Origin: a bacterium
Lineage (GTDB): Bacteria > Armatimonadota > Chthonomonadetes > Chthonomonadales > Chthonomonadaceae
DNA length: 64,000 bases
Assembly (NCBI GenBank): GCA_021777995.1
Contig: JAJYCW010000003.1
Coordinates: 1-64,000 of the forward strand
Direction of reading: 5' to 3'
The position numbers and the translations under genes are program-made. Each line of letters opens with the position of its first letter. Position 1 is the first letter of the stretch. Under the pieces are notes generated by a model. The model was not told the DNA's origin and ran no database searches. It saw only the letters and a program-made list of their open reading frames with translations. Shown here in pieces: positions 38,070 to 45,849 of this stretch.

Positions 38070-40090
38070 TGCGAACCTCCAATCAAGGTAAGCGAACCTC
38101 CAGGACGAAATTCATCGTCGTCAACCTTGTGCCAGAAGAGATCCTGGCCAGGCGTCAAGTTATCGTGCCAAACGACACGCGCCTTAATTGAGTTGCCTTC
38201 CACAGATCGGAGCGCAAGCCCGGTAGGCACCGTAGAGAGTGCTGTCGCGTTCGGCACAATGGCGCTAACGTCTACGTAAACCATAGGAAAGCCACCCACC
38301 TGCTGCACGAGCGTCCCGATTTGGGCAGTCACCTGATAGGAGTGCCCATAGGTTGTGGGATCCGCTGGATTAAAGCTCGGTAGATTGGTAGCGTAATAAA
38401 CATCTGTCAGCGTAACCGTCTTCCCCTCCTCAGAAGGAGAGAAGTAGACTCGCGACGTCGAACCACCCAAAGCTCCCCCACCAATATAGTAGGTGTCTGA
38501 AGTTGGCGCCTGACCAGCAGCGGCAGGGGTGTATTGAGCGGCCGCCTGCTGCAGCTGCACGCCCCATGCGCGATGTGCTCTGTAGAGAACACGCAGCGGT
38601 ACGCCTTGCAGATTATTTGACTCAATGTAAGTCTGCTGGAAGGTAAGGATGCCATTCTTCGCGTCCACCGTACCTACCGGCAAATCCGTGCCAGGCGAAT
38701 ACGGTGCCGCCGGGTTGTAGGTGTAGATTGTGCCGTTTTTGGCATAGTACATCGGGAGCCCAGTGGTTCGATTCACGATAACAAGGTCTGCCTCGTCCAG
38801 TGTAGTGTCACCGGGCACATCGTGGTACAGCCCATCATAGGTTGTCTGATCGGTCATTGGATCACCCTGTTGGTCTATACCGCTAACCGACAACTCCAGG
38901 TCATAGGGCCGGCTGGTGGGGAAGCTGCGATCATCCCGCAGAATGTGGTTGTCATACACTAGATAATCAACGTACACCTGTAAAGGCTTTTGTGCTACTA
39001 ACCCACTACCGTTTACATCGGCCGCTGCCCGTCCGAGCGGATTAAAGATCAGCGTTCCAACATTCGCATTCCCAGTCTCCTGTGGGGTTAGCCAGGCATA
39101 TTCGTACGGATCACTGCTAAACGGTTGATTAAGACCTGGTGTAGTCGAGACTAACCGGAACCTTCGTGAAACCTGATCACTTCCCGGGAAGATGGCGGGA
39201 AGTGCCGCATTTGATAATCCGGGAGGACTTATTACCGTCGTATTGCTACCGTTTATCGCCATCCATTTCGGCTCCACTATCTGGCCAGGCTGTGGCGCAG
39301 GTACGTCTGGAACCTGGATCTGGATGGTTATAGCACTGGGCGCTGTCGCGCCAGAGGCATATCCCTGGTATGTCATCAGAAACGTCCGGTAAGGTACGGC
39401 ATAGCCGGAATTTGCGATACGAGGATAGAACGCAATGGCGCCCCGGGCATAGTCGATCGCATAATCCGACGGCGATGTCAGCGTGGGGTAAGCAGACGGG
39501 TTGTCAGTGGTTGGCTGCGCGCTTTCCACAACCGGTGTAAGGTTGCTTCCGTGAACCACGAGACTGTCACTGGGCACATTAGAGACCGTACTAAAGATAT
39601 TGTAAACGGGACCAAGCTTGAGTAGATGAACCGCCGGGTTAGATGCAGGAACCGTGAACGTCTCACCATGTACATATTTGATACGGTTAACATTGGAAAA
39701 CGAGTAGAGCGGAAAGCCGACAGGAAGAGTAAATCCCAGTAGGGACTGAAGTTGCGCGAGCTCTGTCGTGGTTGCTGGAGCCAGGTTATCCGGCAGCACT
39801 GCAGGGATATCCACGATCTGCCCGTTTGCATCAGGGAGGCCTGCATCAATATATTCTGCAGGTGTCTGATACGAACTCAGTGCCGCGGTTGCCATCGCCT
39901 GCGCCTTACTGATGTTTGCAGTGCGCTGGATGGAGAGGAAACCATACGGGAAGAGCCTTGCTACTGCGAGAATCCCAATTACGAGAATCGCCATGGTTAC
40001 CAGAACTTCTACTAGAGAAAAGCCGCGGTGGGTCCGGCTGCTTCGCCGAAGGCCAATTTCCCTATTAAGCTCGCGATTGCCTCGCCTCAT
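38066..40090 (-). CDS. PilV-like prepilin with a large C-terminal region
   Basis: The leader SRTHRG|FSLVEVLVTMAILVIGIL is a classic prepilin cleavage site, with Gly at -1 and Glu at +5 of the PilV type. It is followed by ARLFPYGFLSIQRTANISKA. At 674 residues it is about four times a typical PilV. The globular part contains three copies of a strand module: near 207-243 (IDYARGAIAFYPRIANSGYA), near 337-378 (GTLIFNPLGRA...YVDYLVYD) and near 472-508 (VDAKNGILTFQQTY). A TTG at 40099 opens the frame earlier, but GGAG is too close to it. The ATG at 40090 has GGAG 11 bases upstream, so I chose that. It overlaps the PilW-like gene by four bases, arguing that the two are made together. Confidence 0.82.
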   Translation of the reverse strand: MRRGNRELNREIGLRRSSRTHRGFSLVEVLVTMAILVIGILAVARLFPYGFLSIQRTANISKAQAMATAALSSYQTPAEYIDAGLPDANGQIVDIPAVLPDNLAPATTTELAQLQSLLGFTLPVGFPLYSFSNVNRIKYVHGETFTVPASNPAVHLLKLGPVYNIFSTVSNVPSDSLVVHGSNLTPVVESAQPTTDNPSAYPTLTSPSDYAIDYARGAIAFYPRIANSGYAVPYRTFLMTYQGYASGATAPSAITIQIQVPDVPAPQPGQIVEPKWMAINGSNTTVISPPGLSNAALPAIFPGSDQVSRRFRLVSTTPGLNQPFSSDPYEYAWLTPQETGNANVGTLIFNPLGRAAADVNGSGLVAQKPLQVYVDYLVYDNHILRDDRSFPTSRPYDLELSVSGIDQQGDPMTDQTTYDGLYHDVPGDTTLDEADLVIVNRTTGLPMYYAKNGTIYTYNPAAPYSPGTDLPVGTVDAKNGILTFQQTYIESNNLQGVPLRVLYRAHRAWGVQLQQAAAQYTPAAAGQAPTSDTYYIGGGALGGSTSRVYFSPSEEGKTVTLTDVYYATNLPSFNPADPTTYGHSYQVTAQIGTLVQQVGGFPMVYVDVSAIVPNATALSTVPTGLALRSVEGNSIKARVVWHDNLTPGQDLFWHKVDDDEFRPGGSLTLIGGSQ

Positions 40091-40173
40091 CGTTCTCAAA
40101 TCTCCATACCGTGTTCACAGAAGTTTAAAATAAATCCACTTTTGGACGCCCGGTTGTACCGTTCTGTTCCCGC

Positions 40174-41172
40174 TTACCGGTAGTTAAGCGGCAGCTGCTG
40201 CAAAGCCTGTGAAATACTTATCTTGCGCGCGGTACCCGAGAGGAGCAGAATAATCACACTGCTGGAACCAGCCGTAGCAACATGCTGCGTGTTCCAGGTG
40301 AGAATGGTATTCTCCGATGGCGGATTCTGGTATTTCAATTGTGCGGTAATTGGTGATCCATTCGTTGCGGCAGTACCTGGAGGCGCACCATTGTCTCCAT
40401 ACAGGTCACAGGCGTTCTGCGCATCATAACGCATATGCGTCCAGTCGGTGGAGTAGTGAAGCTCATACATCTTGGCGCCGTTCGAGTCCACCATCTGTTT
40501 GCCAGTACTGTCGATCATTGGCCCAATGTCCATGGTGTCCATCACATAGTAGAGCTTAGGCTGCCCTACGTAGAAGGTGGGGTTGGTGGAACCACCGGCA
40601 AGTTGCCGCGCAGGTAGATCAGGATCCCCATAAAACGGGCACGGTGTTGTAGCGGGATCGTCTTGCTGCCATGTAACGACTGTGGGCTGATTATTTGTAA
40701 GCGACAACGGATAGTACACTTCTGTAACAGCTGACTGGTTGGTTACGGTGTTATCCGGGCATAAGAACGCGTTGTAATCTTTTACCTGATGCCCATAAAG
40801 GTACCCAAAGGTACTTCCCGACGTGGCAGTGGTGAAGTCCTCCGTTGCCTTTTCCATCGGCGTTATTGGATCACCGGCAACGGCCGGCATGGCAGGTGGC
40901 GAACCAGGCACCCCGATGTTGGGCGAGACGGTCTCCGCATAACCAAAGAGCGATGACGGATAGTGTCCCTCATCCTCATAAAACATCCGTGCGCCTTCGT
41001 AGATCTCATGCATATTCGACATGGTGTCGGATTGGCGCGCCTGTTCCTTCACTGCAGCGAAGGCTGGGAAGAGGATTGCAGCGAGAATCGCTATAATCGC
41101 GATCACCACTAGAAGCTCTATGAGGGTGAATGCAGGGGATATTGGTCGCCTGGTGGGTCTCGTCCGGTTCAT
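40174..41172 (-). CDS. DUF1559-like type IV pilin, paralogue 2
   Basis: The prepilin leader [22 protein letters not shown] shows Ala at -1, then the standard helix continues FPAFAAVKEQARQSDTMSN. The globular part is 250-300 residues, like the DUF1559/G-type pilins that are abundant in Planctomycetes and Armatimonadota. It shares blocks with the next gene: a MHEIYEGARMFYEDEGHYP segment, YELHYSTDWTHM, and a C-terminal ENTILTWNTQHV with LLSGTARKIS. The frame opens at 41280, but the ATG at 41172 has GGAG six bases upstream and gives a normal short leader (332 residues). It lies 34 bases after its paralogue. It is likely a major or alternative subunit of the pilus. Confidence 0.87.
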   Translation of the reverse strand: MNRTRPTRRPISPAFTLIELLVVIAIIAILAAILFPAFAAVKEQARQSDTMSNMHEIYEGARMFYEDEGHYPSSLFGYAETVSPNIGVPGSPPAMPAVAGDPITPMEKATEDFTTATSGSTFGYLYGHQVKDYNAFLCPDNTVTNQSAVTEVYYPLSLTNNQPTVVTWQQDDPATTPCPFYGDPDLPARQLAGGSTNPTFYVGQPKLYYVMDTMDIGPMIDSTGKQMVDSNGAKMYELHYSTDWTHMRYDAQNACDLYGDNGAPPGTAATNGSPITAQLKYQNPPSENTILTWNTQHVATAGSSSVIILLLSGTARKISISQALQQLPLNYR

Positions 41173-41206
41173 GGTCGTCTCCATCGTCAATAACCTGTCG
41201 TCAAAA

Positions 41207-42037
41207 TTAGGGTGCGAATGCATGCAATGGACCCTTCTGGGCAAAAGTTTTAGCGTCCATGGTGCGCGCCGTGCCGTCATTCAATATCAATGTCACTACG
41301 CCTGCCCCATTCACGGCCTGATGATAAGTACACCAGGTTAACACAGTCTCCGCAGGCGGCGCAAGGGAGCCATATTTTAGCTGGTTGGGATTATCGTTGG
41401 GACCAGTTGCGCCAGTCCAATCCAGGCTGTAATGCAACTCGTATACGTAGCTTCCGCCTTGCTTCACCGGATTTCCGTTCGTATCCAGGGATGGACCGAT
41501 ATCATATGAGTCGAACGGATAGAACTGCTCGGTTGCAGACGGAAACGTAACGTTAGTGCCCACTGCCTGTGAAAGTGCAGGGGTATCCTTGTAGCCCACA
41601 ACAGGAAAGGATTGGGCAAGCGGGACGCTCGGCGGGTAAACGACCTGTACAGTCGCAGTTTTGTTGTTCGTGGGATTATCTGGACAGCTAAATTCTGCAT
41701 CGCCCGAGAGCTTTTTCGTCGTATATAACGGCTTGTATGGATGTACCGCAGCCGTACCCCCACAGTTGGTATCAAGGTTCGTATAGTTCACACCAGCCCA
41801 CTGCCACAAGACACCAGGGTATTTGCGGTTATCAAGATAATAGAGCGAAGTAGCCTGATAAATATCATGCAGGTTGGAAAGGCACGAGGACTGTCGCGCC
41901 TTTTCACGGGCAGCAGCAAAAGCCGGGAACAGAATGGCGGCGAGGATCGCTATAATTGCTATGACAACAAGCAGCTCGATAAGAGTAAAACCACCGTCGG
42001 AATAACTTGACCAGTATCCGTTCTTTTTTCGATCCAT
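41207..42037 (-). CDS. DUF1559-like type IV pilin, paralogue 1
   Basis: The leader [19 protein letters not shown] has Gly at -1 and Glu at +5, matching the prepilin peptidase recognition site, followed by [19 protein letters not shown]. At 276 residues it has the DUF1559-like layout: [20 protein letters not shown] after the helix, [13 protein letters not shown] in the middle and [13 protein letters not shown] with [10 protein letters not shown] near the end. The last block corresponds to the family's conserved DG[TS] strand. GGAG lies 10 bases before the ATG. It is the first pilin gene after pilD, with a hairpin in the 87-base gap, and is the best candidate for the major pilin. The adjacent gene is a clear tandem paralogue. 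Confidence 0.88.
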   Translation of the reverse strand: MDRKKNGYWSSYSDGGFTLIELLVVIAIIAILAAILFPAFAAAREKARQSSCLSNLHDIYQATSLYYLDNRKYPGVLWQWAGVNYTNLDTNCGGTAAVHPYKPLYTTKKLSGDAEFSCPDNPTNNKTATVQVVYPPSVPLAQSFPVVGYKDTPALSQAVGTNVTFPSATEQFYPFDSYDIGPSLDTNGNPVKQGGSYVYELHYSLDWTGATGPNDNPNQLKYGSLAPPAETVLTWCTYHQAVNGAGVVTLILNDGTARTMDAKTFAQKGPLHAFAP

Positions 42038-42068
42038 CTTAAAAGATCTCCATCCGCATTCTGTTTCA

Positions 42069-42098
42069 GTCCCTACAAGATGCGCCGTATTGTAGGAC
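42069..42098 (-). other. Hairpin between pilD and the first pilin gene
   Basis: On the minus strand GTCCTACAA (42098-42090) pairs with TTGTAGGGAC (42078-42069) with one bulged G and an 11-base loop. No T run follows, so it is more likely an mRNA processing or stability element than a full terminator. Such elements often raise pilin expression relative to upstream assembly genes. That role is inference. Confidence 0.4.
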
Positions 42099-42124
42099 GA
42101 CTATTGCACGAGGGCTGTTCCATT

Positions 42125-43186
42125 TTAACGCCGTAGTGCGTAGTGCAGGTAAGCAGTGGTTAATGGCCCGCCCCACAGCACTGCCGCAAGGAAGCCGATG
42201 ACCAAAAACGGCCCAAACGGTATTGCCGACGGTAGCGGTACCCACTGTTCAGCGGGCAATTCCGCCGGCCTATCGGGCTTCCTACGGAACCGGAAGGCGA
42301 GGTAGTGCCACACATCGCCTAGCACGATACACCATGCCACGTCTGCCAGCTCTCGAACCAGGTTACTCTGCCCTTCGTCGGCTTCAACGGGAACAGCTTC
42401 GCTGGAACCACCAACAGTTTGTGGATTCCTCGCGGCTGCCTTTAGGCGCTGCCAAATTAGTACCGGACCAACAACAATGCCGCTAAGGCACGAAAGCAAC
42501 ACCCAGGACGGAAAGAGCCACAACGGATTGTGGCCGGTTCCTGCTAAACACACTAACATTGCCCCCATACCGCGTGCCAGTAGAACGTCGCCGAGCCCCA
42601 TCGCCTCCACGCGCTTCCAGAGCCAACCGACTACGCGGACGGCGCCAAAGGTGAGAGCGCCTACCAGCCCTCCAAGCATTGATACAGGTACCCAGCCAGC
42701 AATTAAGGCATGGCCAGCCTCATGGCTTACAATGCTGTAGATATCCAGAGCCACTGGAATTACCAGCAGAAGAATGTTTAACGAGTCTGGTATGGTGAAC
42801 GTCGCAAGGTCGATGAAGAACACCGGCACCAGTGTTGCAGCATACAGTTGCAGCGCGATCGTCGTAACCGGCTGAGACATTCCCGGCCCCACGAGATACA
42901 TCACCCCAAACAAAACCGATGTTAGAAGCTCAACTCCACAGTAGCGCCAGGAAATCGAGCACTTACAGTACCTGCATCTACCGCGCAGCCATAGAAAGCT
43001 AAGAACCGGCACAAGATCCATCGCCCCAAGTGGATGCCGACAGGAGGGACAGATGGAAGTTTTGGGCTCTAGCAGTGACAGGGGCGGCTCCTGACCAAGT
43101 CGGTAAATCACCGCGTTCAGGAAACTGCCCACTGTCAGGCCGAAGATTAAGCTCACTGCAAGCCAGTACCCGTTGGATGCAGGCAT
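42125..43186 (-). CDS. pilD: Prepilin peptidase / N-methyltransferase PilD
   Basis: This enzyme cuts prepilin leaders and methylates the new N-terminus in the inner membrane. The N-terminal domain has GSFLNAVIYRLGQE and the paired zinc cysteines (CPSCRHPLGAMDLVPVLSF, CRYCKCSISW). The two catalytic aspartates of the A24 family are in FFIDLATFTIPD and MGLGDVLLA. An unusual HEAGHALIAGW segment lies between them (near residue 180), where a transmembrane loop is normal. A ~60-residue hydrophilic insert precedes the last helix, making it 353 residues rather than ~260-290. It lies between pilC and the pilin genes that are its substrates. Confidence 0.92.
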   Translation of the reverse strand: MPASNGYWLAVSLIFGLTVGSFLNAVIYRLGQEPPLSLLEPKTSICPSCRHPLGAMDLVPVLSFLWLRGRCRYCKCSISWRYCGVELLTSVLFGVMYLVGPGMSQPVTTIALQLYAATLVPVFFIDLATFTIPDSLNILLLVIPVALDIYSIVSHEAGHALIAGWVPVSMLGGLVGALTFGAVRVVGWLWKRVEAMGLGDVLLARGMGAMLVCLAGTGHNPLWLFPSWVLLSCLSGIVVGPVLIWQRLKAAARNPQTVGGSSEAVPVEADEGQSNLVRELADVAWCIVLGDVWHYLAFRFRRKPDRPAELPAEQWVPLPSAIPFGPFLVIGFLAAVLWGGPLTTAYLHYALRR

Positions 43187-43196
43187 AGAATCCTTG

Positions 43197-44417
43197 CTAG
43201 CCGCCGCCGCTCAGGTTGGCAATAACTGCTATAAGCGGAAGAAACAGCGATATAACTATGAAACCGACGCACAGACCGAGGAACACGATCATAATCGGTT
43301 CGATGGACGCCGTAAGGGAAGCTAGTTGTGCGTCCACTTCACCCTCGTAGAACTCAGCGATCTTCGACAGCATGTGGTCAAGCGCACCAGATTCCTCACC
43401 AATTGAGATCATGTGCACGACCATCGGTGGAAAGCGACCGCTTTTTTGAAGCGGAACGTTAATACGGTCTCCCTCACGGATTCTCGCGTGGGCGTTCATA
43501 ATCGCTTCGCTAAGAATTACGTTGCCGATAGCATCGCCAACGGTTTCCAGTGCCTGCAAAATAGGAACACCAGATACAAGCAAGGTGCCCAACGTTCGAG
43601 AGAAGCGGGCGAGCATGACCTTGTGGCCCAGTGGACCAAACACGGGAACCGACAGTTTAATGCGATCAATCACACGTCGACCAATTCTGGTGCGGCCTAT
43701 CATCTTGATCGAGAACCAGACGAATACGACTATGCCGATTCCAACGTACCATTCGTTCTTTAAGAAGTCGCTGAAATCCATCAGCATCTGGGTTGGAGCA
43801 GGAAGCTGCTTAACCCCAAGGTCCTTAAAGAGCGCGATAAACTTAGGAACAATAAAGGTACATAGACCCAACACGATGACGATTGCAACGATAACAACGA
43901 TGACCGGATATGTCATAGCGGATTTAACCTTCCGCTTAAGTTCCATATCCTTCTCAAGGAACGTAGACAGACGTTGGAGGGCTTCTTCGATCACACCACC
44001 GACTTCACCGGCTTTGATGAGACCAATAAAGAGATTGTTAAATGTCTTTGGGTATTTGGCAAGAGCTTTAGACAGGTTAGAGCCGCCTTCAACCTCAATC
44101 TGGACCTCGTGAATGATCTGTTTGAGTTTTGGGTTTTGTGTCTGCTCCCCCAAAACGTCAAGCGACCTAACGAGCGAAACACCGGCGTCTATCATGGTGG
44201 AGAACTGGCGGCAAAAGATTGAGATATCTTTTAGCTTCACCTTACCAAAATAGACGTTGGAAGCGCTGCCCTTAGATTTGGCCGTCTTCTTGACGCCGGT
44301 GACCCTAAAGCCCTGCTCCTGAAGTCGACGAGTTAGAATCTCTTCACTTTCAGCTTCAGAGGTCCCCGTACGCATATTTCCCGTCGTATCGCTCACGGTA
44401 TATTGAAAAACAGGCAT
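43197..44417 (-). CDS. pilC: Type IV pilus inner-membrane platform protein PilC (GspF family)
   Basis: PilC is the polytopic platform that the PilB and PilT motors act on. Two GspF cytoplasmic domains are visible: the first contains ISIFCRQFSTMIDAGVSLVR with GLIKAGEVGGVIEEALQRLS, the second KVMLARFSRTLGTLLVSGVP with VHMISIGEESGALDHMLSK. Three hydrophobic helices follow the usual arrangement near residues 168-190, 215-235 and 375-400. At 406 residues it has the standard length. The first 45 residues (TGTSEAESEEILTRRLQEQG) form the common N-terminal domain. It is located between pilT and pilD, with 10 bases to pilD. Confidence 0.95.
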   Translation of the reverse strand: MPVFQYTVSDTTGNMRTGTSEAESEEILTRRLQEQGFRVTGVKKTAKSKGSASNVYFGKVKLKDISIFCRQFSTMIDAGVSLVRSLDVLGEQTQNPKLKQIIHEVQIEVEGGSNLSKALAKYPKTFNNLFIGLIKAGEVGGVIEEALQRLSTFLEKDMELKRKVKSAMTYPVIVVIVAIVIVLGLCTFIVPKFIALFKDLGVKQLPAPTQMLMDFSDFLKNEWYVGIGIVVFVWFSIKMIGRTRIGRRVIDRIKLSVPVFGPLGHKVMLARFSRTLGTLLVSGVPILQALETVGDAIGNVILSEAIMNAHARIREGDRINVPLQKSGRFPPMVVHMISIGEESGALDHMLSKIAEFYEGEVDAQLASLTASIEPIMIVFLGLCVGFIVISLFLPLIAVIANLSGGG

Positions 44418-44509
44418 TGATTGCCTCCTACCCTCTTATCCTGATATTGTTACCAGACATGGCTTCTGCATTCCTCCCATTGCGAGGGCTGAAACAGATT
44501 ATTTTTAGC

Positions 44510-45787
44510 TTAACGCCCGCCCGTCTGAGGCGCTCCTGCGCCCGGCCCCATCGACATAGTCCTAATCATCTTCTCGAGTTCAGTCTGGTTCATAGCGCGG
44601 TTCATTGCCTCTTCGTAGGTGATCAAGCCTCGGAGGTACAGGTCACGAAGACACTGGTCCATGGTCTGCATGCCCATCGCCGCACTCGTCTGGATCATGG
44701 ACGTAATCTGGTGGGCCTTGGACTCACGAATGAGGTTTCGAATGGCCGCGCTGGCTCTCATGATCTCCATGGCGCAGATACGGCCCGGTTGTCCTGCACG
44801 TGGAAGGAGCTGCTGACAGACGATAGCCTGGAGGTTGTTGGAAAGCTGCAAACGCACCTGCCCCTGTTGATCACCTGGGAACGAGTCTACAATACGCTCA
44901 ACGGAAGTTGCCGCAGAGTTTGTATGCAGGGTGGCAAACACAAGGTGACCGGTTTCTGCAGCAGAGACCGCCATCTGCATCGTCTCGAGGTCGCGCATTT
45001 CACCGACCAGAATTACATCCGGGTCTTCGCGAAGGGCTGCTCGAAGGGCATTCTTAAACTGCCTGGTATCCTGCCCCACCTCGCGCTGATTGATTACCGA
45101 CATCCTGTGCGTGTGCAGGTACTCGATAGGATCCTCAATCGTGATAATGTGGCGGCTCGACTCGATGTTTATCTGGTGAATCATTGCGGCAAGACTGGTA
45201 GATTTACCCGAACCCGTCGGTCCCGTAACCAGGACCAATCCACGGGGAAGCCGAGTAAGCTCCTCTAGTACTGCCGGTAGACCAAGGTCTTTTACGGTTG
45301 GAACCTTCTGTGGGATCTGCCGGAACGCAGTAGCCACGTTCCCTTTGTCGCGGAAAACATTCACGCGAAATCGCGCCGTACGTGCAAGCTGGTAACTAAA
45401 GTCTAATTCCAGCTCGGTTTCAAATCGCTGAATCTGATCGTCCGTAAGAATGTCATAAATGAGGCGCTGCGAGTCTTGTGGGGTTACCTTATCAAACGGG
45501 ATGGGCATCAGTGCACCATCCACGCGGATGATTGGAGGGATACCGACCGCAATATGGAGATCCGAAGATCCTTTGTCGACCATCGCTCTCAAGAGGTCAT
45601 CAATATGTGCATCGTCAAGTGGAAGCGGCCGTGCGGTTGCAACCTGTAATGGCTGCGCGGTGACTACTGCAGGCTGTGCGGCCTGGGCTGCAGGTGCAGG
45701 GCTGCCGCCCGGCGCACCGGCATAGACAGGTGGTGGCGCCGGGGAAGGCGGTGTTGTTCTGTTAGACTGCGGTATGTTATCTGGCAT
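44510..45787 (-). CDS. pilT: Pilus retraction ATPase PilT
   Basis: PilT disassembles pili and powers twitching or retraction. Walker A is VTGPTGSGKSTSLAA near residue 195, followed by aspartate-box residues and Walker B (DPDVILVGEMRDLET). The PilT-specific AIRNLIRE motif near residue 358 is intact (SAAIRNLIRESKAHQITSMI), as is LQAIVCQQLLPR. An N-terminal ~60-residue Pro/Ala/Gln-rich stretch is extra to the usual ~345-residue protein. The GTG at 45805 opens the frame, but GGAG seven bases before the ATG at 45787 fixes the start (425 residues). Retention of both PilB and PilT argues for a dynamic type IV pilus rather than a pure type II secretion system. Confidence 0.95.
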   Translation of the reverse strand: MPDNIPQSNRTTPPSPAPPPVYAGAPGGSPAPAAQAAQPAVVTAQPLQVATARPLPLDDAHIDDLLRAMVDKGSSDLHIAVGIPPIIRVDGALMPIPFDKVTPQDSQRLIYDILTDDQIQRFETELELDFSYQLARTARFRVNVFRDKGNVATAFRQIPQKVPTVKDLGLPAVLEELTRLPRGLVLVTGPTGSGKSTSLAAMIHQINIESSRHIITIEDPIEYLHTHRMSVINQREVGQDTRQFKNALRAALREDPDVILVGEMRDLETMQMAVSAAETGHLVFATLHTNSAATSVERIVDSFPGDQQGQVRLQLSNNLQAIVCQQLLPRAGQPGRICAMEIMRASAAIRNLIRESKAHQITSMIQTSAAMGMQTMDQCLRDLYLRGLITYEEAMNRAMNQTELEKMIRTMSMGPGAGAPQTGGR

Positions 45788-45849
45788 GAATACTCTCCGG
45801 TGCACAGGCTTGCCTCCTCACCCACTCGTGCAGAAGGCGCCTGATCATT

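Noticed and set aside
44417-45268. Plus-strand open frame of 283 codons
   Set aside because: It is antisense to pilT, whose motifs are unambiguous.
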